The position numbers were made by a program, and so were the translations under genes. The notes beneath the pieces are model-generated. The model was not told the origin of the DNA, did not search any database, and worked only from the letters and a program-made list of their open reading frames with translations. Shown piece by piece: positions 17,300 to 26,445 of a stretch of 64,000 nucleotides of DNA. The stretch is from the NCBI GenBank assembly GCA_017744365.1, contig JAGIBL010000002.1, positions 682,001-746,000 of the forward strand, given 5' to 3'. How positions within the stretch are numbered: the first letter of the stretch is position 1; each line of letters opens with the position of its first letter. Source of the DNA: Nocardioidaceae bacterium. Lineage in GTDB: Bacteria > Actinomycetota > Actinomycetes > Propionibacteriales > Nocardioidaceae.

Positions 17300-19002
17300 G
17301 GAGAGCGCTTCGCGCTCGTCTCGAAACCTCCGGCCTCGGTCCCGCCGTGCACCTCCAGGTCGGCCTCCACCCGCGGGTCGCCCTCGTCGGCGAAGTAGTC
17401 GCCGGCCGCGGTGGCGTCGGTCCCGTTGCCCACCTTGCCGAGCCGCAGCAGCAGCGTGCCCACGACCGCGACCAGGACGTTGAGCACGAACGCCGTCAGG
17501 GCGATGTAGCCCAGGTCGCCGATGCCCGGGATCTCCGCGAGCGAGCCGCCGAAGTGCTTGCCGGTGGCGGGGTTGATGACCTGGTAGGCCTTGACCGTGC
17601 CGTAGACCATGCCGACCGCCCAGCCGGCCAGCAGTGCCCACCGGTGGAACCAGCGGGTGTAGAGGCTGAAGACGATGGCCGGGAACGTCTGCAGGATCCA
17701 GACGCCTCCGAGCAGCTGGAAGTTGATCGCGTTCTGCTTGTCCAGGCTGAGCACGAAGGCGAGCGCGAACGCCTTGACCAGCAGGGACATCAGCTTGGAG
17801 ACCTTTGCCTCCTCGGCCGGGGTGGCGTGCGGCTTGATCCAGGCCCGGTAGATGTTGCGGGTGAACGTGTTCGCCGCCGCGATCGACATGATCGCGGCCG
17901 GCACCAGCGCGCCGATCGCCACCGCGGCGAAGGCGACCCCGGAGAACCAGCTCGGGAACGCGTCCTCGAACAGCTGCGGGATCACCAGCTGCGGGTTGGG
18001 CTTGCCGTCCAGCCCGATCGGCTTGGTACCGGCCGCGATCGCCACCCACCCCAGGAGCGCCAGCAGGCCGAGCAAGAACGAGTACGCCGGCAGGATCGCC
18101 GCGTTGCGCCGGATGGTGTTGCGCGAGCGCGAGGACAGCGAGGCGGTGATGGAGTGCGGGTACATGAACAGCGCCATCGCCGAGCCGAGGGCGAGCGTGG
18201 CGTAGGCCCAGAACTGGCCGCTGGGCGGGATGAACACACCCGTCGGCTTGCCGGTGACGTCGCTGGTGCTGGCCATCTTGTCCTGCGCGGCACCGAAGAT
18301 GTGCTCCCAGCCGCCGAACTTGTGGGGCAGGTAGATGACCGCGACGATGATGACCAGGTAGATCAGCGCGTCCTTGACGAAGGCGATCACCGCCGGCGCC
18401 CGCAGGCCCGAGGTGTAGGTGTACGCCGCGAGCAGCACGAACGCGATGAACAGCGGCGCGTCCTTGGCGAACCAGTTGTCGCCGCTGCCGAGCCCGGCGA
18501 CCTCGAGCACCGCCTGGATGCCGACCAGCTGCAGGGCGATGTAGGGCATCGTCGCGACGAAGCCGGTCACCGCGACCGCCAGGGACAGCCCGCGGTCGCC
18601 GTACCGGCCCTGGACGAAGTCCGCGGCGGTGACGTAGCCGTGCCGGTGGCTGACCGACCAGAGCCGGGCCATGAAGACGAAGACGATCGGGTAGAGCACG
18701 ATCGTGTACGGCACCGCGAAGAAGCCGGCGACCGCGCCGGTGGCGAACATCGCCGCGGGCACCGCGACGAACGTGTACGCCGTGTAGAGGTCGCCACCGA
18801 GCAGGAACCAGGTGATCCAGGTACCGAACTTCCGGCCGCCCAGGCCCCACTCGTCGAGCGACTCCAGGCTCTCGGCCCGCTTGAACCGGGTCGCCCAGAA
18901 GCCGAGCACGGTGACGACCACGAACAGCACGACCAGCACGGTGAGCGCGACGCCGTTGACCCCGGCGTCCGCCGTCTGCGCCACCAGCAGCGGGGCGCTC
19001 AT
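17284..19002 (-). CDS. Sodium:solute symporter family permease (monocarboxylate-type)
   Basis: This 572-residue protein has about 13 membrane helices, with SSS motifs such as GWGL-GGRKFGTWITWFLLGGDLYTAYTF and AAIMSIAAANTFTRNIY. It resembles actinobacterial MctP-like monocarboxylate or acetate transporters, which are typically paired with a small DUF3311 protein, as here. The start overlaps the DUF3311 stop by four bases (ATGA). The substrate is inferred from the pairing and not proven. The charged C-terminal tail is cytoplasmic. Confidence 0.87.
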   Translation of the reverse strand: MSAPLLVAQTADAGVNGVALTVLVVLFVVVTVLGFWATRFKRAESLESLDEWGLGGRKFGTWITWFLLGGDLYTAYTFVAVPAAMFATGAVAGFFAVPYTIVLYPIVFVFMARLWSVSHRHGYVTAADFVQGRYGDRGLSLAVAVTGFVATMPYIALQLVGIQAVLEVAGLGSGDNWFAKDAPLFIAFVLLAAYTYTSGLRAPAVIAFVKDALIYLVIIVAVIYLPHKFGGWEHIFGAAQDKMASTSDVTGKPTGVFIPPSGQFWAYATLALGSAMALFMYPHSITASLSSRSRNTIRRNAAILPAYSFLLGLLALLGWVAIAAGTKPIGLDGKPNPQLVIPQLFEDAFPSWFSGVAFAAVAIGALVPAAIMSIAAANTFTRNIYRAWIKPHATPAEEAKVSKLMSLLVKAFALAFVLSLDKQNAINFQLLGGVWILQTFPAIVFSLYTRWFHRWALLAGWAVGMVYGTVKAYQVINPATGKHFGGSLAEIPGIGDLGYIALTAFVLNVLVAVVGTLLLRLGKVGNGTDATAAGDYFADEGDPRVEADLEVHGGTEAGGFETSAKRSPQPPS

Positions 19003-19316
19003 GACCGGAACCCCGGCATCGGGTTCAGGGTGTCGCCGTCACCGACGGGCTCGTTGGGCGGCACGTCCTCGTGCCGGTGCCGGCCGCGATGGGGCCGGGC
19101 GGCCAGCACCAGCCGGTGCGCGAGGTAGGTCAGTCCCGAGCAGAGGAACACCCAGAGGAACTGGTACCAGAAGAAGAACGGGACGCCGCCGAGACGCGGC
19201 GTCTCCTTCGCGTAGCTGTCCACCCACAGGAGCGCGACGAGCGGGATCAGCAGGCAGACGCCGGCCGCGACCAGGAGTGGCTTGTTCGTGGGCGGGACGC
19301 CAGGTTGGTGACTCAT
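18999..19316 (-). CDS. DUF3311 small membrane protein, partner of the symporter
   Basis: This 105-residue protein has two hydrophobic segments (about residues 13-32 and 46-68), with FFFWYQFLWVFLCSGLTYLAHR as the DUF3311 hallmark. DUF3311 proteins are encoded directly upstream of SSS permeases and probably assist them. ATG 19316 (MSHQPG) is chosen over an upstream in-frame ATG at 19349, which would reach into the spacer. It overlaps the symporter start. Confidence 0.85.
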   Translation of the reverse strand: MSHQPGVPPTNKPLLVAAGVCLLIPLVALLWVDSYAKETPRLGGVPFFFWYQFLWVFLCSGLTYLAHRLVLAARPHRGRHRHEDVPPNEPVGDGDTLNPMPGFRS

Positions 19317-19369
19317 GCCCAGCCCGTACCCGGGTATGACACTGGTCACACCCGGGGGCTACCCGAGCG

Positions 19370-19795
19370 TCAGATCAACGCGTCGTACGCCTCCGGGCTG
19401 GAGTCGCGCAGGAAATCGCGGCAGCGCTCCTCCTCGGCGGTCTCGCCGATCCTCCCCGCCGCCAGGGCGAGGGCCGCGAGCGCGCGCAGGAAACCGCGGT
19501 TCGGGACGTGGTCCCACGGGACCGGCCCGTGGCCCTTCCACCCGTTGCGGCGCAGCAGGTCGAGGCTGCGGTGGTAGCCCACGCGCGCGAACGCATAGGC
19601 GACCACGTCGTCCTCGCCGGCCGCCAGGGCACCCTCGGCCAGGGTGGCCCAGGCCAGCGGCGACTCGGGGTGGGCGGTGACGACCGCGCGGGGGTCAGCG
19701 CCGCCGAGGAGGTCCGGCGCTGCCGGATCCTCCGGGAGACGGGTCGGCGGCGGTCCGGCCATCAGGTCCTGGACGGGCTTGTCAGAAGCGGGCAT
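19370..19795 (-). CDS. DUF3151 family protein
   Basis: This 141-residue soluble protein is mostly helical, with LLRRNGWKGHGPVPWDHVPNRGFLRAL as the recognisable DUF3151 core (given here as a short span). It is the counterpart of M. tuberculosis Rv0360c, which lies between purA and fba as it does here. The function is unknown; helical repeats suggest a protein-interaction role. The start is ATG 19795. Confidence 0.85.
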   Translation of the reverse strand: MPASDKPVQDLMAGPPPTRLPEDPAAPDLLGGADPRAVVTAHPESPLAWATLAEGALAAGEDDVVAYAFARVGYHRSLDLLRRNGWKGHGPVPWDHVPNRGFLRALAALALAAGRIGETAEEERCRDFLRDSSPEAYDALI

Positions 19796-19831
19796 GAACT
19801 AATTGTCCCAGGGCGGGTGTTGAGTGGCTTC

Positions 19832-21361
19832 GTGACCCACACGACCTCGGCGAACCACGCCCCCGACACCGAGAAGGACCCGTGGCCGGCGCTGATCGCG
19901 CTGTGCATCGGCTTCTTCATGATCCTGCTGGACACCACCATCGTCACCGTGGCGACGCCCGCGATCATCGAGGACCTCGACGCCGAGGTGAACGCGGTGG
20001 TCTGGGTGACCAGCGCCTACCTGCTCGCGTACGCCGTGCCGGTGCTCATCACCGGGCGGCTCGGCGACCGGTTCGGCCCGAAGAACCTCTACCTGGTCGG
20101 CCTGACGATCTTCACCGCCGCGTCGCTGTGGTGCGGCCTGACCACGAGCGTCGAGGGGCTGATCGTCGCCCGGGTGGTCCAGGGCGTGGGCGCCTCGATG
20201 ATGACGCCGCAGACGATGGCGATCATCACCCGCGTCTTCCCGGTCGCCCGCCGTGGTCGGGCGATGGCGCTGTGGGGCGCGACCGCCGGCGTGGCCACCC
20301 TGGTCGGCCCGGTCCTCGGCGGCGTCCTGGTCGACTCGCTCGGCTGGGAGTGGATCTTCTTCATCAACGTGCCCGTCGGCCTGGTCGCCTTCGGGCTGGC
20401 CCTCTGGCTGGTGCCCCGGCTGGAGACGCACGCGCACAAGTTCGACTGGCTCGGCGTGGTGCTCAGCGGGCTCGGCATGTTCGCGCTGGTCTTCGGCATC
20501 CAGGAGGGCCACCAGTACGACTGGTCCACCATCACCGGCCAGATCACCGTGTGGCGGCTGATCGGCGCGGGCGTCGTGGTGCTCGCCCTCTTCGTGTACT
20601 GGCAGGCGCGCAACAGCAACGAGCCGCTGATGCCGCTGCGGGTCTTCCGCGACCGCAACTTCTCCATCTCCGGGCTCGCCATCGCCGCGGTCAGCTTCGG
20701 CTTCACCGCGATGGGCTTCCCGCTCATGCTCTGGGCCCAGGTGGTCCGCGGCTACTCGCCCACCGAGTCCGGCCTGCTGCTGGTCCCGATGGCGGTGATG
20801 TCGATCGTGCTGGCGCCCACGGTCGGCAAGCTGTCGGACCGGCTGCACCCGCGGCTGCTGACCGCGTTCGGGTTCGGGATCCTCATCGGCGCGATACTGC
20901 TCGCCGCGCTGATCCTGGGCGCGGACACCCCACTGTGGGAGGTGCTGGTCGCGATGGCGCTGATCGGCGTCGGCAGCTCGTTCCTGTGGGCGGTGCTCGC
21001 CGCGACCGCGACCCGCAACCTGCCGCCGCAGCTGGCCGGTGCCGGCTCGGGGGTCTACAACGCGGTGCGCCAGGTCGGCGCGGTGCTCGGCTCGGCCGGC
21101 ATCGCGGTGCTCATCGACGACCGGCTGGCCTCCCAGGGCCTGAGCGCGGCCGGGGGCGAGGGCGTGCCGGCGGGCCACCTGCCCGCGGCGGTCGCCGACT
21201 CCTTCAGCACGGCGATGTCGCAGTCGCTGCTGCTGGTGCCGGCGGTGCTGCTGCTCGGCTTCCTGGCGGTGCTGCTCTTCGAGCGACCACGGCACTTCGC
21301 CGCTCCGGCCGCTCCGGCCACCCCGCCCTCCACGGCGGAGCCGGCGCACGCGCTCGACTGA
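19832..21361 (+). CDS. MFS transporter, DHA2-type drug:H+ antiporter-like
   Basis: This 509-residue protein has about 14 membrane helices. The DHA2 signature LLDTTIVTVATPAI is in helix 1, GRLGDRFGPK in the loop between helices 2 and 3, and GPVLGGVLVDSLGWEWIFFIN in helix 5. Such proteins export hydrophobic compounds using proton flow. I chose GTG 19832 (VTHTTS); GTG 19817 in frame would add five residues. No regulator is adjacent. Confidence 0.87.
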   Translation: MTHTTSANHAPDTEKDPWPALIALCIGFFMILLDTTIVTVATPAIIEDLDAEVNAVVWVTSAYLLAYAVPVLITGRLGDRFGPKNLYLVGLTIFTAASLWCGLTTSVEGLIVARVVQGVGASMMTPQTMAIITRVFPVARRGRAMALWGATAGVATLVGPVLGGVLVDSLGWEWIFFINVPVGLVAFGLALWLVPRLETHAHKFDWLGVVLSGLGMFALVFGIQEGHQYDWSTITGQITVWRLIGAGVVVLALFVYWQARNSNEPLMPLRVFRDRNFSISGLAIAAVSFGFTAMGFPLMLWAQVVRGYSPTESGLLLVPMAVMSIVLAPTVGKLSDRLHPRLLTAFGFGILIGAILLAALILGADTPLWEVLVAMALIGVGSSFLWAVLAATATRNLPPQLAGAGSGVYNAVRQVGAVLGSAGIAVLIDDRLASQGLSAAGGEGVPAGHLPAAVADSFSTAMSQSLLLVPAVLLLGFLAVLLFERPRHFAAPAAPATPPSTAEPAHALD

Positions 21362-21428
21362 TTCGGGCGGATCGGACACTTCTTCGATTCGCCCGCGCGA
21401 GGAGCGGTGAGCGTGCCACTCTCCGCGC

Positions 21429-22556
21429 GTGGAGTACCGACCGGAGCTGGACGGCATCCGCGCGTTCGCGGTGCTGGCGGTGGTGGCGTTCCACGCCGGG
21501 TTGAAGCCCGCCACGGGCGGCTGGCTGGGCGTGGACATCTTCTTCGTGCTCTCGGGCTACCTCATCACGCTGATCCTGCTGCGTGAGCAGGACCGGACCG
21601 GGGCGGTCAGCCTGCGCGACTTCTGGGTCCGGCGGCTGCTGCGGCTCTACCCGGCGCTGCTGCTGACCCTGGTGCTCGGGGTCTTCTTCGCCACGACTCT
21701 CGGCGACGACGGCACCTTCCCCGGCTACCTCCGTACGGCGGCAGCGGCCGGCTTCTACGTGGAGAACTTCGTCTGGGGCCTGGGCGGTACCGAGCTCGGC
21801 AGCCTGGGGCACACCTGGAGCCTCGCCGTCGAGATGCAGTTCTACCTGGTCTGGCCGCTGGTGCTGATCTGGATGCTGCGGCGCAAGCTGCCGCTGGCGC
21901 CGTGGGTCCTCGGCGGCATCGTGGTCTCCTACGGGCTCTACGTGCTGCAGTCGGCTCCCGGTGACGACCACTTCCCGGCGGCCTACTACCTGCCCTGGAC
22001 CCGTGCGTTCGAGCTGTTGCTGGGCGCCCTGGCGGCGGTGCTGCTCACCACCCGCGCCGCCTCGAAGCGAAGCGCCGAGGGACCGGCCCGGCACTGGGTC
22101 GGCTGGGTGATCGGGCTGGCCTTCGGGGTGGTCCTGTTCGCGGCCTGGACCGACTCGATCTTCGTCCGCCAGCGGGCGATCCTCTGGGAGTCCCCCGCGG
22201 CCGCGCTGCTGACCGTCGCGCTCCTGGTGCACCTGAACCGGGTCCGCGCCGGCGGCGTCGGGGCCCTGCTGGCCTGGCGGCCGCTGGTCTGGCTCGGCTC
22301 GGTCTCCTATGGCGTCTACCTGTTCCACTACCCGGTGATCATGGTGCTCAAGGACCGGGCGGACATCACCGAGGCCAAGGTGATGTTCCTGGTCGCGCTG
22401 CCGCTCACGCTGGTCATCGCGGCGCTCTCCTCCCGGTACGTCGAACGGCCCGCGCTGCGCCTCAAGGGTCGCCTCACGGGCCGTCCGGTGCTGCCGGTAC
22501 CTCCGGTGGTGCCGCCGGTCGCGCCGGAACCGCCGGAGCCCCAGCCGATCATCTAG
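21429..22556 (+). CDS. Acyltransferase 3 (OafA/YrhL-type) membrane protein
   Basis: This 375-residue protein has about ten membrane helices. The N-terminal RPELDGIRAFAVLAVVAFH carries the conserved Arg and His of the acyltransferase 3 family, followed by GVDIFFVLSGYLIT and WSLAVEMQFYLVWP. These enzymes O-acylate surface sugars or lipids. The start is GTG 21429. It is probably co-oriented with the MFS gene, and its TAG stop shares CTAG with the fba stop. Confidence 0.9.
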   Translation: MEYRPELDGIRAFAVLAVVAFHAGLKPATGGWLGVDIFFVLSGYLITLILLREQDRTGAVSLRDFWVRRLLRLYPALLLTLVLGVFFATTLGDDGTFPGYLRTAAAAGFYVENFVWGLGGTELGSLGHTWSLAVEMQFYLVWPLVLIWMLRRKLPLAPWVLGGIVVSYGLYVLQSAPGDDHFPAAYYLPWTRAFELLLGALAAVLLTTRAASKRSAEGPARHWVGWVIGLAFGVVLFAAWTDSIFVRQRAILWESPAAALLTVALLVHLNRVRAGGVGALLAWRPLVWLGSVSYGVYLFHYPVIMVLKDRADITEAKVMFLVALPLTLVIAALSSRYVERPALRLKGRLTGRPVLPVPPVVPPVAPEPPEPQPII

Positions 22557-23584
22557 CCGATCGTCTGGCCGTTCGATCGCAGGTTCTCGCAGGCCTCCAC
22601 GACGCGAGCGGCCATGCCGGCCTCGGCCGCCTTGCCCCACGAGCGCGGGTCGTAGCTCTTCTTGTCGCCGACCTCGCCGTCGACCTTGAGGACGCCGTCG
22701 TACTTGGTGAACATGTGGGTCGCCACCGGGCGGGTGAACGCGTACTGGGTGTCGGTGTCGACGTTCATCTTCACCACCCCGTAGTCGACCGCGGCGGCGA
22801 TCTCCTCGGCCGAGGAGCCCGAGCCGCCGTGGAAGACCAGGTTGAACGGCTTGCTGCCCTCGGGCAGGCCGAGCTTGGCGACGACCGCCTCCTGGGCTGC
22901 CTTGAGGATCTCCGGGCGCAGCTTGACGTTGCCGGGCTTGTAGACGCCGTGCACGTTGCCGAAGGTCAGCGCCGTCAGGTAGCGGCCGTTCTCGCCGGTG
23001 CCGAGCGCCTCGACGGTGGCGAGCGCGTCCTCGGGGGTGGTGTACAGCTTCTCGTCGATGGCGCCGACGATGCCGTCCTCCTCGCCACCGACGACGCCGA
23101 CCTCGATCTCCAGCACGATGTGCGCCGCGGCGCAGGCGGCCAGCAGCTCCTCGGCGATCTGGAGGTTCTCGTCCAGCGGCACCGCGGAGCCGTCCCACAT
23201 GTGCGACTGGAAGAGGGGCGCCTCACCGCGGGCGACCCGCTCCTGGCTGATCGCGACGAGCGGCCGGACGAAGCCGTCGAGCTTGTCCTTCGGGCAGTGG
23301 TCGGTGTGCAGCGCGATGTTGACCGGGTAGCTCTTGGCGACCTCGGCCGCGTACGCCGCGAAGGCGACCGAGCCGGTCACCATGTCCTTCACGTTCGGGC
23401 CCGACAGGTACTCGGCACCGCCGGTGGAGATCTGGATGATCCCGTCGCTGCCCGCGTCGGCGAAGCCCTGCAGCGCGGCGTTGAGCGTCTGCGAGGAGGA
23501 GACGTTGATGGCCGGGAAGGCGAAGGACCTCGCCTTCGCCGCGTCCAGCATCTCGGCGTACTTCTCGGGGGTGGCGATGGGCAT
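22553..23584 (-). CDS. fba: Class II fructose-bisphosphate aldolase
   Basis: Fba cleaves fructose-1,6-bisphosphate in glycolysis. The 343-residue protein has the class II zinc-binding elements HTDHCP, EIEVGVVGGEEDG, GNVHGVYKPG and FHGGSGS, plus PAINVSSSQTLN near the N-terminus. ATG 23584 follows GAGGAG. It is convergent with the acyltransferase and overlaps it by four bases. The location near DUF3151 and DedA mirrors Rv0363c in M. tuberculosis. Confidence 0.95.
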   Translation of the reverse strand: MPIATPEKYAEMLDAAKARSFAFPAINVSSSQTLNAALQGFADAGSDGIIQISTGGAEYLSGPNVKDMVTGSVAFAAYAAEVAKSYPVNIALHTDHCPKDKLDGFVRPLVAISQERVARGEAPLFQSHMWDGSAVPLDENLQIAEELLAACAAAHIVLEIEVGVVGGEEDGIVGAIDEKLYTTPEDALATVEALGTGENGRYLTALTFGNVHGVYKPGNVKLRPEILKAAQEAVVAKLGLPEGSKPFNLVFHGGSGSSAEEIAAAVDYGVVKMNVDTDTQYAFTRPVATHMFTKYDGVLKVDGEVGDKKSYDPRSWGKAAEAGMAARVVEACENLRSNGQTIG

Positions 23585-23651
23585 GGAGAACTCCTCGGGA
23601 AACGATCCGGATGTACCCCACCCTAGTGGAGGTGCTGACTACGGTCGGCAC

Positions 23652-23864
23652 ATGCTCTCCGTGAATCCGCAGGCCCGCGCCATCGCCGCCTTCGCGCTCG
23701 CCTTCGCCCTGGTCACCGGCAACCTCGGCCAGCTCGCGGCGACGCCGGTGGCGCTGCTCGACGGGCTGTTCGGCGTCACCCCGAAGACCTCGCACGTGCT
23801 GGCGAACCTGGTCCTCGCGCTCCTCGGCGTGCTGGTCCTCGCGCTCGCCGCGATCGGGTCGTGA
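23652..23864 (+). CDS. Small two-helix membrane protein
   Basis: This 70-residue protein starts at ATG 23652 and has two hydrophobic segments (about 10-30 and 50-68), with a short loop reading LFGVTPKTSH. I recognise no family. Coding appearance is good (G/C-rich third positions). Its stop overlaps a second tiny frame by four bases (GTGA). It is divergent from fba. Confidence 0.55.
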   Translation: MLSVNPQARAIAAFALAFALVTGNLGQLAATPVALLDGLFGVTPKTSHVLANLVLALLGVLVLALAAIGS

Positions 23865-23938
23865 TCGCCGTCGTGGCGATCCTGGCTGTCGTCACGAACG
23901 GGGCGTTCGGCTACCACGTGTTCGAGGCCGTCGGCTGA
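23861..23938 (+). CDS. Possible 25-aa hydrophobic peptide, coupled to the upstream gene
   Basis: The GTG at 23861 overlaps the preceding stop (GTGA) and the frame runs to TGA 23938. It encodes a 25-residue single-helix peptide with AVVAILAVVTNGAFGYHV. The overlap arrangement is what real coupled genes look like, but length is very short. A frameshift that split one three-helix protein is the other reading. Confidence 0.25.
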   Translation: MIAVVAILAVVTNGAFGYHVFEAVG

Positions 23939-23961
23939 CCCGAGCTTGGCGGTGCGCTATA

Positions 23962-23991
23962 CCTAGAACTACTATGCATCAGAGATCTAGG
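23962..23991. promoter_or_regulatory. Inverted repeat upstream of PadR, likely promoter/operator
   Basis: CCTAGA (23962-23967) and TCTAGG (23986-23991) form an inverted repeat around ATGCAT in an unusually AT-rich stretch, 15 bases before the PadR start. PadR repressors often bind their own promoter, so autoregulation is likely. Confidence 0.45.
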
Positions 23992-24005
23992 GAAGGACGG
24001 CGCGC

Positions 24006-24362
24006 ATGCGCATCGCCAAGGACCTGGTCGCCGCCTCGACCACCCCGCTCGTGCTGGGCATCCTCGCCGAGGGCGAGAGCTACGGGTACGCGATCCTCAA
24101 GCACGTCGCCGAGCTCTCCGGCGGTCGCCTGGAGTGGACCGACGGGCTGCTCTACCCCCTGCTGCACCGGCTCGAGCGGCTCGGTCACGTCGAGTCGGTC
24201 TGGCGCCAGCCCGACGGCGGCCGGCGCCGCAAGTACTACCGGATCACCTCGTCCGGGATGGCCGAGCTGACCGAGCAGCGCAGGCAGTGGGCCGCCGTCG
24301 TCGCCGCGCTGGAGAACGTCTGGACCTCGCTCGGTGCGCAGCCGGCGTGGGAGGGCGCATGA
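24006..24362 (+). CDS. PadR family transcriptional regulator
   Basis: This 118-residue PadR protein has a winged helix-turn-helix: TPLVLGILAEGESYGYAILK, then GGRLEWTDGLLYPLLHRLE and the wing GGRRRKYYRITSSG. It is followed immediately by a membrane protein gene that overlaps it by four bases (ATGA). PadR genes in such pairs repress the operon until a signal, often envelope-related, relieves it. The start is ATG 24006, with AGGGAAGGA upstream. Confidence 0.92.
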   Translation: MRIAKDLVAASTTPLVLGILAEGESYGYAILKHVAELSGGRLEWTDGLLYPLLHRLERLGHVESVWRQPDGGRRRKYYRITSSGMAELTEQRRQWAAVVAALENVWTSLGAQPAWEGA

Positions 24363-25693
24363 GCGACGTCGAGACCCAGATCGCGGCGTGGCGCGCGTAC
24401 GCCGAGAAGCGCCGTGAGATCGGGACGACCGACACCGACGAGCTCGAGGACCACCTGCGCGACCGGATCGACGAGCTGGTCGCCACCGGGCTCGCACCCG
24501 ACGAGGCCTTCCTGGTCGCGGTCAAGCGGATGGGCAGCCTGGACGCGCTCACCCGCGAGTTCGCCCGGGAGCACTCCGACCGGCTCTGGAAGCAGCTGGT
24601 CCTCGTCGACGCCGACGGCGAGAAGGACCGCGACCTGGCCGTCGTGCTCGGCTTCGCGGCCCTCGGCGCGGTCCTGGTCAAGGCGCCGGCACTGGTCGGC
24701 GTCGGGTACGACGACAGCGGCGACCTCGCCTTCTTCGCCCGCAACGTGGCGGTCCTCGTGCTCGCTCCGCTGGCGGCGTACCTGTGCTGGTCGCGGGACG
24801 CGAGCACGCGGGTCTGCGCCGCGGTCGCCGGGCTCTTCGGGCTGGGGGTGGTCGCCGCGAACGCCTACCCCTTCGACCCCGACGCGCAGGTCACCGTGCT
24901 CACCGCGATCCACCTGCCGATCGCGCTCTGGCTGGCCACCGGCGTCGCGTACGTCGGCGGCGACTGGCGCGACGCCCGCGCGCGGATGGACTTCATCAGG
25001 TTCACCGGCGAGTGGGTCGTCTACATGGCTCTGCTCGCCCTCGGCGGTGGCGTGCTGTCCGCACTCGTGCTCGGCACCTTCGACACCATCGGCTACCAGG
25101 CGGACGAGTTCGTCGGCGAGTGGCTGATCCCCTGCGGCGCCGCCGGTGCCGTCGTGGTCGCGGCCTGGATGGTCGAGGCCAAGAAGAGCGTCGTGGAGAA
25201 CATGGCCCCGGTGCTCGGCGCCGTCTTCGCGCCGCTGTTCGCGCTCGCCCTCGGCGCGCTGGTGACCGGCATCGTCCTGGCCGGCGGCCTCGACGTCGAG
25301 CGGGACACCCTGATCCTCTTCGACCTGCTGCTGGTGGTCGTGCTCGGCCTGCTCGTCTACGGGATCTCGGCGTACGGGCCCGGGCGGGAGTGGTCCGACC
25401 TGCTGCGTCTGGTGCTGGTCGCGGTGACCCTGCTCGTGGACGTGATCGTGCTGATCGCACTCGCCGGGCGGATCGGGGACTACGGGTTCAGCGCCAACCG
25501 GACCGCCGCCCTGGGCGAGAACCTGGTCCTCCTCGCGAACCTCGGCTGGTCGGCCCTGCTGCTCCTGCGCCTGGTCCGCGGCACCGCTCCGGTGACCCGG
25601 CTCGAGCGCTGGCAGACGTCGTACCTGACGGTCTACGCCGCCTGGGCGTGGGTGGTCGTGCTCGCCTTCCCGCTGCTGTTCGGCAACGACTAG
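24359..25693 (+). CDS. Membrane protein with N-terminal permease-prefix-like domain
   Basis: This 444-residue protein has a soluble N-terminal helical domain (about residues 1-85, with TDELEDHLRDRIDEL) like permease prefix domain 1. About ten membrane helices follow. The segment FSANRTAALGENLVLLANL recalls DUF4153-type proteins, but I am not certain. PadR-prefix-membrane operons are common in Gram-positives and probably act in envelope sensing. It is coupled to padR, and its TAG shares CTAG with the trmH stop. Confidence 0.65.
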   Translation: MSDVETQIAAWRAYAEKRREIGTTDTDELEDHLRDRIDELVATGLAPDEAFLVAVKRMGSLDALTREFAREHSDRLWKQLVLVDADGEKDRDLAVVLGFAALGAVLVKAPALVGVGYDDSGDLAFFARNVAVLVLAPLAAYLCWSRDASTRVCAAVAGLFGLGVVAANAYPFDPDAQVTVLTAIHLPIALWLATGVAYVGGDWRDARARMDFIRFTGEWVVYMALLALGGGVLSALVLGTFDTIGYQADEFVGEWLIPCGAAGAVVVAAWMVEAKKSVVENMAPVLGAVFAPLFALALGALVTGIVLAGGLDVERDTLILFDLLLVVVLGLLVYGISAYGPGREWSDLLRLVLVAVTLLVDVIVLIALAGRIGDYGFSANRTAALGENLVLLANLGWSALLLLRLVRGTAPVTRLERWQTSYLTVYAAWAWVVVLAFPLLFGND

Positions 25694-26367
25694 CCCCGCC
25701 AGGCGTCCTCGCCGGACAGGTCGGCGTAGGCGCGTATCCACGAGTGCATCGCGATCGCCGCTGCCGCCGAGGCGTTGATCGAGCGGGTGGAGCCGAACTG
25801 CGCGATCGAGAAGGTCCCGTCCACCACCGCGCGGGCGCCGTCGGAGAGTCCCGGCCCCTCCTGCCCGAACAGGAAGCAGACCCGGCGCGGCATCGTCATC
25901 GTCTCCAGGTGCGCCGAGCCGGGCAGGTTGTCGATGCCGAGCAGCCGGACGGGCTCGGCCAACGAGTGCAGGTAGGCCGCCAGCTCCTCGGCGGTGGCGT
26001 GGTGCCGGACGTGCTGGTAGCGGTCGGTGACCATCGCGCCGCGGCGGTTCCAGCGCCGGTTGCCGACGATGTGCACCTCGGCGGCCAGGAACGCGTTCGC
26101 GCTCCGCACGATGGTGCCGATGTTGAAGTCGTGCTGCCAGTTCTCGATGGCCACGTGGAAGTCGTGCCGCCGGGTGTCCAGGTCGGCCACGATCGCCTCG
26201 ACGGTCCAGTACCGGTAGCGGTCGACGACGTTGCGCCGGTCGCCCTCGGCCAGCAGCGTCCCGTCGTACCGGGGATCGTCGGGCCACGGCCCCTGCCACG
26301 GCCCCACGCCGACCTCCTCCGGTCCGTGCGGCATCGGGTCGTACGGAGATCTCGATCCGTCCTCCAC
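25690..26367 (-). CDS. TrmH/SpoU family RNA 2'-O-methyltransferase
   Basis: This 225-residue SPOUT methyltransferase has the three SpoU motifs: NIGTIVRSANAF, FLFGQEGPGLS and the C-terminal IAQFGSTRSINASAAAAIAM. It lacks a long substrate-binding extension, so the target RNA is uncertain. M. tuberculosis Rv0380c occupies the same neighbourhood near pyrE. The start at ATG 26367 is used; ATG 26334 is a second option. Confidence 0.9.
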   Translation of the reverse strand: MEDGSRSPYDPMPHGPEEVGVGPWQGPWPDDPRYDGTLLAEGDRRNVVDRYRYWTVEAIVADLDTRRHDFHVAIENWQHDFNIGTIVRSANAFLAAEVHIVGNRRWNRRGAMVTDRYQHVRHHATAEELAAYLHSLAEPVRLLGIDNLPGSAHLETMTMPRRVCFLFGQEGPGLSDGARAVVDGTFSIAQFGSTRSINASAAAAIAMHSWIRAYADLSGEDAWRG

Positions 26368-26445
26368 GCGCTCACCCTACGAACAAAGGGATCACGGTCG
26401 TGAAACGACAGGTGGGGTTCAGGTTCCGCCGGTTACGCTCACCGC

